Origin: Bin87 sp963668585
GTDB taxonomy: Bacteria; Chloroflexota; Dehalococcoidia; Lucifugimonadales; UBA3495
Direction of reading: 5' to 3'
Assembly: GCA_963668585.1 (NCBI GenBank)
Contig: OY764869.1
Span: 806,001 to 870,000 of the forward strand
DNA length: 64,000 nucleotides
Shown here in pieces: positions 24,657 to 33,210 of this stretch; the stretch's first letter is position 1, and each line of letters opens with the position of its first letter. The translations under genes and the position numbers were made by a program. The notes beneath the pieces are model-generated. The model had not been told where the DNA came from. It was given only the letters and a program-made list of their open reading frames with translations, and made no database searches.

Positions 24657-24761
24657 TAGAATCAGGATGCACGGGATTTTGGGATTAGCAGGATTGGATT
24701 GGTTGGAGCTTTCGCAACGTCATCCTGGAAATCCGATAATCTCGGAAATCCTGATGCTGAC
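24657..24761. repeat. family-E inverted repeat (AATCCTG type)
   Basis: About 105 bp, opening with GAATCAGGAT and closing with AAATCCTGATGCTGAC, with further AATCC/GGATT motifs inside. A sister copy is at 27375. The two flank the gene pair 24808-27329. Confidence 0.7.
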
Positions 24762-24807
24762 TTTTCTCTGATATCCGGCGTTCGCGAGGCTAACCGAGGA
24801 ATTGAAC

Positions 24808-25653
24808 ATGCCCACATATTTTGGCAACGTCGGACACTTGATGCAGCACTGGACCCTCTGCAAATTGGTGAATATTGCGGACAAGCATAGTGTTCCAGGA
24901 TTGAATTACATCGACGCTCATGCCATGGCACCGGTTGCACTCAGACGCGTTCGTAATGATACGGACTTTAATATGGTGCGCGACAATTTACCAGGTCAAG
25001 GATCATCCTATGAGTTAGCGTGGGATGCTCTACTGCCCGGAGACGCCCGAAACAAAGGTTATCCCAACAGCGCGAACTTCGTGCAACATATCTGGAAACA
25101 CGATCTCTCTATGTTGCTTTGCGATACGGACTTCCCAACTGTTACGGTACTCAACGACTGGCTACCTTCCGTCAAGAACAAACCCAATTGCAAGAAAGCC
25201 GAGGTATATCCAGGCGACTGGCTGTACAGGTTTAGCAAGGGATTCCCTACCCCAACTCAGGTAGGGCTGACAGATGGATCGCTGACGCTAGTCTCATTAG
25301 ATCCATACAAATACAACAGAAACCGAAATGAGAGCAAGTTCGTCGATGGTGATCTCTATCCGGCCGACCTTGAGTCAACGATGGACGCTTTGGAAAGTGT
25401 GGAGGGTGGAGTTATAATACAGCTGTCTACATACAGCACGAGCGGCGGCAATCGTCAAGATGCCGTTATCTCCTCGGTACATCAAATCCTTGCGGAAGCT
25501 AGATTTACACGGGCAGCAACTGTGCGTGTCAATGATGTGAGGGGTGACCAGCAGATGATGTCGTTGGTTTATGCGCGAGATATCTGGTGGTGGCCCGAGT
25601 TAGCGCGCCTGCGTGGCGGCTTCATTGAATGGTTTGACGGATTGAACCAATGA
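24808..25653 (+). CDS. RlmJ/TcmP-like methyltransferase-fold protein of unknown function
   Basis: A 281-residue protein started at the ATG with GAGGA 7 nt upstream. The opening GNVGHLMQHWTLCKLV recalls the GNxADxxKHW start of RlmJ, followed by a motif-I-like YIDAHAMAP. EVYPGDWLYRF and LVSLDPYKYNRN sit where YPGS and the DPPY-type catalytic motif fall in RlmJ/TcmP proteins. The resemblance is weak and the canonical DPPY is not present. Base composition is visibly more A/T-rich than its neighbours, suggesting transfer. Its stop overlaps the DUF885 start (ATGA). Confidence 0.55.
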   Translation: MPTYFGNVGHLMQHWTLCKLVNIADKHSVPGLNYIDAHAMAPVALRRVRNDTDFNMVRDNLPGQGSSYELAWDALLPGDARNKGYPNSANFVQHIWKHDLSMLLCDTDFPTVTVLNDWLPSVKNKPNCKKAEVYPGDWLYRFSKGFPTPTQVGLTDGSLTLVSLDPYKYNRNRNESKFVDGDLYPADLESTMDALESVEGGVIIQLSTYSTSGGNRQDAVISSVHQILAEARFTRAATVRVNDVRGDQQMMSLVYARDIWWWPELARLRGGFIEWFDGLNQ

Positions 25654-27329
25654 ACCAAGCCGTTGACGCACTGGCCGAACGCGCCATCCGCGAGCACTGG
25701 GATTTCATGCCCACCGCCGGCAGCCGCATCGGAGCCCATGAGTACGACGGACGCCTGCCGGACTTCTCTCGCGGACACATCAACCGCCGCGTTGAGCAGA
25801 TCCACCAGACCCTGGCCCAACTGTCCGCCCTGCCCGCAGACCCCGACGGCACCACCAACACCGGCGCCGACGCCCGAATGGATCAACTGTCCCGCAGCCT
25901 GCTGGACCTGTTCCTCCGCCGCGAGCTTTTCAACCTCGAGGAGATGCGGACGCTGGAAACCAACCCCCAGCGCCAGGTGGGTTACATCGGCGTCGGCAGC
26001 TACGTGCAGCGCGATTACGCGCCGCTGCCCGACCGCCTGCGCTCCGCCACCGCCGCGCTCCGCCAGGTCCCCGACTTCCTGGCCACCGTGGACTCCCTCA
26101 CGGAGCCTGAGTTGGGCGAACCGGTGCGCGACATGGCCGTCCGCGCCTACCGGGGCATGGCGTCGTTCTACAACACCGGCCTTTCCGACGCCGCCGAACA
26201 ATGCGCCGCCATCGCTCCCGACGTGGCCGCCGAGTTCAACGCCGCCCGCGATACCGCGTCAGCCGCCGTAACCGCCTTTGCCGACCGCATCCAGGCCCGC
26301 AGGGTTCGCCCCGAGTTCGCCATCGGCTCCCAGTTGTACCAGCGGATGCTGTCGGTGGGCGAGGCCGTGGACACCTCCCTGTACGATGTGCTCTCCATAG
26401 GCCAGGCCAACCTGGAGCAGAACCTGCGCCGACTCGATGAGGCCGCGGCCCTGGTCGCGCCGGGCAAGTCCGTCCGCGAAGCCGTGGCAATGGTCAGCGC
26501 CAGCCATCCCACCGCCAAAAGCCTGATACCGGAAACGCGGGATATGCTGGAGGACATCCGCCAGGCCCTGATCGACCACGACATCATCGGGCTGCCCTCG
26601 GAGGAACGCTGCCAGGTCACCGAAACGCCGTCCTATATGCGCTACGCCTTCGCCGCCATGGACTCGCCCGGAGGCCTGGAGCAGGTCGCCACCGAGGCCT
26701 TCTACTACGTGACGCCGGTGGAGCCCGACTGGACGCCCCGCCAGCAGGAGGAATGGCTCAGCAACTTCAACTACCACACCCTCAGGATCATCAGCATCCA
26801 CGAGGTCTATCCCGGCCACTACGTCCACAACCTTCACAACCGGCACGGACACGCCGGCAACGGACTGCCGCTCATCAACCGGGTGGCCACGTCCTACGCC
26901 TTCACCGAGGGTTGGGCGCACTACACCGAAGAGATGATGCTGGAAACCGAATACGGGCGCGACAATCCCGCCCTGTGGCTAACCCAACTGTTGGAGGCCT
27001 TGGTCCGCAACTGCCGCTACCTCTGCTCCCTTGGCATGCACACCCAGAACATGACGCTGGACGAAGCCACCCGATTCTTCCAGGCCCACGCCTACATGGA
27101 GGAACACCCGGCCTCTCAGGAAGCGATCCGCGGCACCTTCGACCCCGGCTACCTCAACTACACCCTGGGCAAACTGATGCTGCTGAAACTCCGCCAGGAC
27201 TGGCGAAGGCAGGAAGGCTCAGCCTACACCCTGCGCCGCTTCCACGACGCCGCCCTCTCATGGGGCGCGCCGCCCGTGCCGCTGCTCCGCACAGCCATGC
27301 TCAACGACCCCGGCGATCACATCCTGTGA
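25650..27329 (+). CDS. DUF885 family putative metallopeptidase
   Basis: A 559-residue protein of the DUF885 family. The metal motif HEVYPGH lies at residues 384-390, followed downstream by FTEGWAHYTEEMM, which supplies the third Glu/His region as in gluzincin-like carboxypeptidases. No signal peptide is seen, so it is likely cytoplasmic. It overlaps the preceding unknown gene by 4 nt, but its base composition matches the host, so the coupling could be accidental. Confidence 0.85.
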   Translation: MNQAVDALAERAIREHWDFMPTAGSRIGAHEYDGRLPDFSRGHINRRVEQIHQTLAQLSALPADPDGTTNTGADARMDQLSRSLLDLFLRRELFNLEEMRTLETNPQRQVGYIGVGSYVQRDYAPLPDRLRSATAALRQVPDFLATVDSLTEPELGEPVRDMAVRAYRGMASFYNTGLSDAAEQCAAIAPDVAAEFNAARDTASAAVTAFADRIQARRVRPEFAIGSQLYQRMLSVGEAVDTSLYDVLSIGQANLEQNLRRLDEAAALVAPGKSVREAVAMVSASHPTAKSLIPETRDMLEDIRQALIDHDIIGLPSEERCQVTETPSYMRYAFAAMDSPGGLEQVATEAFYYVTPVEPDWTPRQQEEWLSNFNYHTLRIISIHEVYPGHYVHNLHNRHGHAGNGLPLINRVATSYAFTEGWAHYTEEMMLETEYGRDNPALWLTQLLEALVRNCRYLCSLGMHTQNMTLDEATRFFQAHAYMEEHPASQEAIRGTFDPGYLNYTLGKLMLLKLRQDWRRQEGSAYTLRRFHDAALSWGAPPVPLLRTAMLNDPGDHIL

Positions 27330-27374
27330 CCAGCGCCAAAGTACAGGTGCGCAGCTGACCCAGCCTGGACGGTT

Positions 27375-27483
27375 TGTCAGAATCCGGATTTCCAAGATTC
27401 ACGGATTGTCCGGATTGACACCATGTGGGGCGGAGATTTCACAATCCTGATGACCCACAAATCCAGCCAATCCTGATTCTGAC
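27375..27483. repeat. family-E inverted repeat
   Basis: Opens GTCAGAATCCGGATTT and closes AATCCTGATTCTGAC. Sister of the copy at 24657. Remaining sequence up to lepB shows nothing coding. Confidence 0.7.
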
Positions 27484-27573
27484 GTTTCACTGCCACCAAA
27501 CCGGGCACGCGTGAGTTGAACGATGCCTGGCAATAGTGTGAGGCGCAGTTAACTCATCTGCACGCGGTTGCCG

Positions 27574-28155
27574 TCACCTCGGAAAGCCCCACGCAGACCG
27601 GGGCCAGTACACCGCCCATACCTTCCCTATGATGTGGTCTGCCGGCAGCGGCCCCCAGTGCCGGGAGTCCTGGCTGCCGCCTCGGTTGTCTCCCATCACG
27701 AAATACTCGTCATCATCCAGCCGCACCGGATGCATATCGCTGGTGGAAATATCGGGCAGATAGGCTTCGTCCAGCCGTACCCCGTTGACCCTCACCTGAC
27801 CTTCTTGTATCTCCACCTGGTCTCCGGGCTCGCCGATAATCCGCTTGACGAACTGCCGTTGCGGGTTCTCAGGATAGTCAAACACCACCACGTCGCCCTG
27901 CCGAGGTGAACGCCCCACGTAAACCCTTCCGGGATCCTGGGGCTGCCAGAACGGAATGATCAGGCCCAGCCGCTCCGTGTCCACCGGAAAATACACCAAC
28001 TTGTTCACCATCAGGTAATGCCCGGGCAGCAGTGTCGGTCGCATGCTGGACCCTTCCACCCTGAAGTTCACCACCGCCAACTGGATGGCAATAAAAACCA
28101 CCGCGCCAATGTACGCGGCTTCGAGCAGTTCCCTGACCCAGTTGGATTCCTTCAC
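27574..28155 (-). CDS. lepB: signal peptidase I
   Basis: A 193-residue membrane serine protease that cleaves Sec signal peptides. An N-terminal membrane helix (about residues 9-30) is followed by the catalytic GSSMRPTL with S37, the general-base FVKRIIG with K104, and the box-E phrase GDNRGGSQDSRHWG. Length is typical of type I enzymes. It is divergent from prs across a repeat-bearing gap. Confidence 0.95.
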   Translation of the reverse strand: MKESNWVRELLEAAYIGAVVFIAIQLAVVNFRVEGSSMRPTLLPGHYLMVNKLVYFPVDTERLGLIIPFWQPQDPGRVYVGRSPRQGDVVVFDYPENPQRQFVKRIIGEPGDQVEIQEGQVRVNGVRLDEAYLPDISTSDMHPVRLDDDEYFVMGDNRGGSQDSRHWGPLPADHIIGKVWAVYWPRSAWGFPR

Positions 28156-28250
28156 TACTGATCCCGTTTTCCGGTTACCGGTTCAATTTTATCAAACTGC
28201 CGGGAGTACCACACCACGCGGTCGGCATCTCCCAGGATTTTCGAGTATTG

Positions 28251-28323
28251 GCGATAGACGAGATAGTCTGCTCATCCTCAGCCTGTCGAAGGAAAGGACC
28301 AGCGCACGATCACGCAGTCCGCT
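28251..28323. repeat. family-C repeat upstream of prs
   Basis: GCGATAGACGAGATAGTCTG followed by CTCATCCTCAGCCTGTCGAAGG and ACCAGCGCACGATCACGCAG-type sequence. The same block occurs again on the other side of prs at 29463. Confidence 0.8.
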
Positions 28324-28454
28324 GCCCCAGCGTCAGAATTCGCCAGCCGTTGACTACCATGCGCTGGCGATTTACCATTGTTGCCCCGTCCTGTCCGCTA
28401 GATCGGCCGGCCGCCGGCCGTTTCGTCCGTCGCCCCTGCGCGAAAGGTGCTGTA

Positions 28455-29408
28455 ATGTCCGTGCTCGATGCAAATGAACTGAAGGTGTTTTCCGGCAACG
28501 CCCATCCCCAACTGGCATTGGAAGTGTGCAAATACCTGGGTATTCCATTGGGAGAGAGCGAAGCGTTCAAGTTTGCCAACGACAACACCTTCGTCCGAAT
28601 CCGCGAGAACATCCGGGAGCGCGACGTGTTCATCGTCCAACCCACGGTTGCGCCCACCAACGACAACCTCATGGAACTCCTGATCATGATCGACGCCTGC
28701 AAGCGGGCGTCGGCCGGGCGCATCACCGCCGTCATCTCCTACTACGGTTATGGCCGAACCGACAAGAAAGACCAGCCCCGGGTTCCGATCACCGCTCGCC
28801 TCGTCGCCGATCTCATCTCCACGGCCGGCGCCGACCGCGTCCTCACCCTCGACCTTCACGCCGGGCAGATACAGGGCTTTTTCAACATACCGGTTGACGA
28901 ACTCACCGCCGAACCCATCCTGTCCAACTACTTCTTCGAGAAGGGACTGGAAGACCTGGTACTCGTGGCCGTCGATTTCGGCATCAGCAAGCGGGCCCGC
29001 GACATGGCCGAGCGCCTCGGAGTGCCCGTGGCCGTCATCGAAAAACGGCGCACCGGCAACGATGACCGCTCCGAAACCCTCAACGTCATCGGCGACGTCC
29101 GGGGCAAGCGCGCCCTCACCTTCGACGATGAGATCCTGACCGGCGGCACCATCGTCAACGCCGCCAACGCCCTGCTCGACGCCGGCGTAACCGAGGTTTT
29201 CTGCTGCGCCACCCACCCGGTGTTCTCCCCCGTGGCTCCCAAGCTGCTCGGCGAAAGCGCCTTCAAGGAAGTGGTCGTAACCGACTCCGTGCCCCTGACC
29301 AAAGAGCAGAAGGTGGGCAACCTCACCGTGCTGTCCGTCGCTCCCCTGCTCGGCGAGGCCATCAAGCGCATCCACGAAGGCCGCTCGGTGGGCGAGCTTT
29401 TCCAATAA
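28455..29408 (+). CDS. prs: ribose-phosphate pyrophosphokinase (PRPP synthetase)
   Basis: A 317-residue enzyme making PRPP from ribose-5-phosphate and ATP for nucleotide, His and Trp synthesis. The subunit pattern FSGNAHPQLALEV, RENIRERDVFIVQP, SYYGYGRTDKKDQPR, the metal motif DLHAGQIQGFF and the PRPP loop LTFDDEILTGGTI are all present. The start is the ATG after AAGGTG; upstream in-frame codons are repeat sequence. A perfect palindromic terminator lies about 190 nt downstream, next to an IS insertion. Confidence 0.95.
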   Translation: MSVLDANELKVFSGNAHPQLALEVCKYLGIPLGESEAFKFANDNTFVRIRENIRERDVFIVQPTVAPTNDNLMELLIMIDACKRASAGRITAVISYYGYGRTDKKDQPRVPITARLVADLISTAGADRVLTLDLHAGQIQGFFNIPVDELTAEPILSNYFFEKGLEDLVLVAVDFGISKRARDMAERLGVPVAVIEKRRTGNDDRSETLNVIGDVRGKRALTFDDEILTGGTIVNAANALLDAGVTEVFCCATHPVFSPVAPKLLGESAFKEVVVTDSVPLTKEQKVGNLTVLSVAPLLGEAIKRIHEGRSVGELFQ

Positions 29409-29462
29409 GCCAGCCACCGCCCAAACCCCGCAATTCGCGCACCGCAGCGTCATTCGATTGCT

Positions 29463-29560
29463 GGCGATAGACCACGTATTCCGCTCATCCTGCGCTTGTC
29501 GAAAGATGACGCAGTCCGCTCATCCTAGGCCTGTCTAAGCACCAGCGCACGGTGCGCAGC
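29463..29560. repeat. family-C repeat downstream of prs, two units
   Basis: Starts GGCGATAGACCACGTATTCC and carries two degenerate CTCATCCT...CTGTC units plus GCAGTCCGCTCATCCT and ACCAGCGCACGG. It matches the block at 28251. Confidence 0.75.
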
Positions 29561-29601
29561 CAACCGCTCACACAACAGCAACTACCTCTCCCCAGGATGC
29601 T

Positions 29602-29634
29602 CGAAAGACCCTGCGCGCGGCGCAGGGTCTTTCG
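29602..29634 (+). terminator. perfect palindromic terminator-like hairpin after prs
   Basis: 15-bp arms CGAAAGACCCTGCGC / GCGCAGGGTCTTTCG around GCG. The arms end in AAAGA/TCTTT, so the RNA hairpin would end in a short U-rich strand. The IS left end overlaps its right arm. Confidence 0.65.
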
Positions 29635-30848
29635 ATTATCGAGGAAACGTGCGGTGGTGCAAACTTGGAGGGAAAGGGAGGAGGCGTATAGGTTCGGGTC
29701 ATTCACAGTTTGGGGGTGATCCATGGCGTCAGTGGAAGGGCCAGGCGACGGTTTGGCGTTGATTGAGGTGTTGGGCCGGGTACCGGATCCGCGCAGCGCT
29801 CACGGGAGGCGGCATCCTTTGGGGGCGATATTGGGACTGGCGGTGTGCGCCATGCTGTGCGGAGCGCGCAGTCTGTACGCCATCAGCCAGTGGGGCCGAG
29901 ACCAGGGGCAGGAAGTATCCGAGGCTTTGGGGTTCACCCGGCAGCGGACACCGTGCGTGTCCACGCTGCATCTGGTGTTCAGCAGGTTGGATCGAGAGGC
30001 CTTTGAGCGTGAGTTGGGGCAGTGGCTGCAGGGACGGGGCTTGTCTGAGGGTGAGGGGGTGGCGATTGACGGCAAAGCGTTGCGCGGCATCCACGGTGAT
30101 CAGTTGCCCGGTGTGCACCTGGTAGCGGCGTACGCTCATCAGGCTGGGATCGTGGTGGGGCAGCAGGCGGTGGGTGAGAAGCGGAATGAGTTGGACGCGG
30201 TGGCGGGTCTATTGGGACAGTTGGACCTGGAAGGTCTGGTGGTAACCGGCGATGCTCAATTCACCCAGCGGGAAGTGTGCCAGCGGGTGGTGGCCAAGGG
30301 GGCACTACTTCTTTGCCGTAAAGGGCAACCAGCCCACCCTGTTGCAGGACATCACCGCCATCTGGGCTGGGGAACTGGAAGAGGCCCATGAGACGCAGGT
30401 TGACCAGCACGGTGGTCGTATCGAACAGCGGCGGTTGTGGGTCTCCGACCTGCTGGTGGGCTACAGCGACTGGCCCCACCTGGCCCAGGTCTGCCGACTG
30501 GAACGCATCGTCCGTACCAAACGATCCACCCGACGCGAACTGGCTTACGCCGTGACCAGCCTGCCGCCCGCCGAGGCCGATCCCCAAAGGCTCCTCGGCT
30601 TATGGAGAGGACACTGGGGCATCGAGAACCGAGTCCACTGGGTCAGGGACGTTACCTTCGATGAGGACCGGTCCCAGGTCCGCGCCGGCTCCGCGCCCCA
30701 GGTCATGGCAGCCCTGCGCAATCTGACCATCAGCGTGATCCGTCTGGCTGGCGAAACCAACATCGCCGCCGCCTTGCGTCGGTACGCCGTTCACCCATCA
30801 CGTCCTCTGGCCTTGATCGGCGCGGTCGACAAATAATCGAAAGACCTC
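29624..30848 (+). mobile_element. ISAs1-family insertion sequence, about 1.2 kb
   Basis: One transposase in two frames lies between inverted ends GGTCTTTCGATTAT (29626-29639) and ATAATCGAAAGACC (30833-30846). Just outside are similar direct repeats, GCGCGCGGCGC (29613-29623) and GCGCGCGGTGC (30849-30859), as expected for the 8-10-bp target duplication of this family. The exact ends are uncertain by one or two bases. Confidence 0.75.
29723..30836 (+). pseudogene. ISAs1-family transposase, frameshifted
   Basis: The first frame (29723-30391) has the N-terminal ISAs1 signature (VPDPRSAHGRRHPLGAILGL) and IDGKALRG with the first catalytic Asp. The second frame picks up at YFFAVKGNQPTL and contains RGHWGIENRVHWVRDVTFDEDRS. 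The switch is at 30298-30303 in AAGGGGG; re-reading two bases gives the expected KGGHYFF. It could be a 2-nt deletion or a frameshifting site. I treat it as frameshifted and probably inactive. Confidence 0.75.
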
Positions 30849-30962
30849 GCGCGCGGTGCCCCAAGTCTGGACATACCGCCGGCGTACCGGTATCATCAAT
30901 CGATAGGTTGCAGCGCAGTCCCGCGCCCGGGGTGAGGGGCGGGCTGTATGAGGAGGGCGCCT

Positions 30963-33197
30963 ATGGTCGAAGTCGCCAGCGACTCTACGGATCTCATCGT
31001 CCGTGTATCCGAGTATGTGGACGATACCGCCCAGGTTGACGCGATTCGGGCGGCCTATGATTTCGCCGCCCAGTGCCACGAAGGTCAGAAGCGGCTTTCC
31101 GGCGACCCCTACATCGTCCACCCGGTTGCCGCCGCCACCATTCTCGCCGATCTCTATCTCGACCCGGACACCATCAAGGCGGCCCTGCTTCACGACGTAG
31201 TTGAGGACTGCTGCGTCGCCGTGGAAGACCTGGAAACCCGGTTCGGTTCCGACGTTGCCCGGCTCGTGGACGGCGTCACCAAGCTGGAACGTGTCGATTA
31301 CCGTCCGCCCGGATCCAACGGGACCAGCGCCGCCGACACGGAAAACCTCTACGCCGAAAGCCTCCGCAAGATGCTCGTCGCCATGGCCGAGGACATCCGC
31401 GTCGTCCTCATCAAACTGGCTGACCGACTCCACAATATGCGGACGCTCGACCCGCTCCCGGAACCCAAACGGCGACGCATCGCCCAGGAAACGCTGGACG
31501 TATATTCCCCGCTGGCGCATCGCCTCGGCATCTGGGAACTCAAGTGGCAGCTTGACGACCTGGCATTCCGCCATCTCAACGAGGCCAGGTACCGGGAAAT
31601 CTCCAAGATGCTGTCGGCCCGACGTTCCCAACGCGAAGCCTACGTGGCCGAAGTGGCCGAACGGCTCCGCGATGAACTCGACACCAACCGCGTCAAAGCC
31701 GAGGTCAACGGCCGACCCAAGGGCATCTACTCCATCCACAAGAAGATCGAAAAATACTCCGCCGACGGCAAGGAACTAAGCGATATCTACGACCTCTACG
31801 CCCTGCGCGTGGTCGTGGACGACGTGCCCGACTGCTATGCCGCCCTCGGCGTGACCCATCGGATGTGGAGCCCCATTCCCGGCCAGTTCGACGACTACAT
31901 CGCCACGCCCAAACAGAACATGTACCAGGCCCTGCACACCACCGTCCACTGCGAGGGCGGCCACCCGCTGGAAGTGCAGATCAAGACCCGGGACATGCAC
32001 CAGGTCGCCGAGTACGGCGTCGCCGCGCACTGGCGCTACAAGGAACGCTCCGGCTCTGCCGCCGGCGGCCGCTTTGAAGAGCGCATGACCTGGCTGCGGC
32101 AACTCCTGGAGTGGCAGCGCGAGACGCCCGACACCGACGAATTCCTCCAGTCGGTGCGCGAAGACCTGTTCTACGACCAGGTGTTCGTCTATACCCCCAA
32201 GGGCGACATCATGGAACTGGCTGCCGGCGCCACCCCCATAGACTTCGCCTACAAGATTCACACCGACCTGGGGCACCGCATCTCCGGGGCCAAGGTCAAC
32301 GGTCGCCTGGTATCCCTGGACACCCCGCTGGAAAACGGCGACACCGTCGAGGTGGTCGCCGGCAAGACGGGTCGCGGCCCGTCCCCCGACTGGCTCAACC
32401 CGGCCCGTGGCTACGTCGCCACCAACAGCGCGCGCCAGAAGATACGCTCGTGGTTCAACCGGCAGGCCCGCAGCGCCAACATCACCCGGGGCAAAGACCT
32501 CCTCCGCCGCGAACTCCACCGCATGGGCGTCAAGCTCCCCGACCGCGAGGTTCTGGAACTCTGCCGCTACGAGGCCATGGAAGACCTGCTCGCCGCCCTG
32601 GGCTCAGGGGAATTGAGCGATTCCGCCCTGGCTGACCGACTCGCCGAACACCGCGGCAGGGAGGCCGAGGCTGCGGCGGCGGCGGCAGCGTGGATGCCTC
32701 CCATCAAGGGCCCGCCTCGTCTCGACAGCCCCACTTCCGGCATATCCGTGCTGGGCGTCGGCGACCTGCTGACCCGCATCGCCACCTGCTGCAATCCCAT
32801 TCAGGGAGACTCCATCATAGGTTTCGTCACCCGGTCCCGGGGAGTCAGCGTCCACAAGGTGGAGTGCATCAACGTGCTCAACGAGGACGAAAAAGAGCGC
32901 CTGGTTCCCGTATCCTGGGGCCAGAAGCAGGAACTCTACCCCGTCCGCGTGCGCATCGAAGCCATTGACCGTGTCGGACTCCTTCGCGATGTTTCCACCA
33001 AGCTGTCCGAGGACAAGATCAACATCGCGTGGGTCGTCACCCGCGAAAATGACAACGCCACCGTCAGCATGGAACTGACCATCCACATCGGCGGCGTCCA
33101 GCAACTCAACCGGGTTTTCTCCCGCATTGAGGGCATACGCGGCGTGACCTCGGTTAGCCGGGTGACGGGAAGTCCACTGCGCCAAACCGAGCGGTAG
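30963..33197 (+). CDS. Rel/SpoT bifunctional (p)ppGpp synthetase/hydrolase
   Basis: A 744-residue stringent-response enzyme. The HD hydrolase domain has IVHPVAAA (H53) and LLHDVVED (H77, D78). The synthetase domain has GRPKGIYSIHKKIEKY and DLYALRVVVDD. A TGS domain (VFVYTPKGDIMELAAGATPIDFAYKIH) and a C-terminal ACT domain follow. The ATG at 30963 is 7 nt after GGAGG, better placed than the ATG at 30948. The IS upstream ends about 115 nt before the start and may have altered its promoter. Confidence 0.93.
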   Translation: MVEVASDSTDLIVRVSEYVDDTAQVDAIRAAYDFAAQCHEGQKRLSGDPYIVHPVAAATILADLYLDPDTIKAALLHDVVEDCCVAVEDLETRFGSDVARLVDGVTKLERVDYRPPGSNGTSAADTENLYAESLRKMLVAMAEDIRVVLIKLADRLHNMRTLDPLPEPKRRRIAQETLDVYSPLAHRLGIWELKWQLDDLAFRHLNEARYREISKMLSARRSQREAYVAEVAERLRDELDTNRVKAEVNGRPKGIYSIHKKIEKYSADGKELSDIYDLYALRVVVDDVPDCYAALGVTHRMWSPIPGQFDDYIATPKQNMYQALHTTVHCEGGHPLEVQIKTRDMHQVAEYGVAAHWRYKERSGSAAGGRFEERMTWLRQLLEWQRETPDTDEFLQSVREDLFYDQVFVYTPKGDIMELAAGATPIDFAYKIHTDLGHRISGAKVNGRLVSLDTPLENGDTVEVVAGKTGRGPSPDWLNPARGYVATNSARQKIRSWFNRQARSANITRGKDLLRRELHRMGVKLPDREVLELCRYEAMEDLLAALGSGELSDSALADRLAEHRGREAEAAAAAAAWMPPIKGPPRLDSPTSGISVLGVGDLLTRIATCCNPIQGDSIIGFVTRSRGVSVHKVECINVLNEDEKERLVPVSWGQKQELYPVRVRIEAIDRVGLLRDVSTKLSEDKINIAWVVTRENDNATVSMELTIHIGGVQQLNRVFSRIEGIRGVTSVSRVTGSPLRQTER

Positions 33198-33210
33198 GGC
33201 AAACGGCGCT

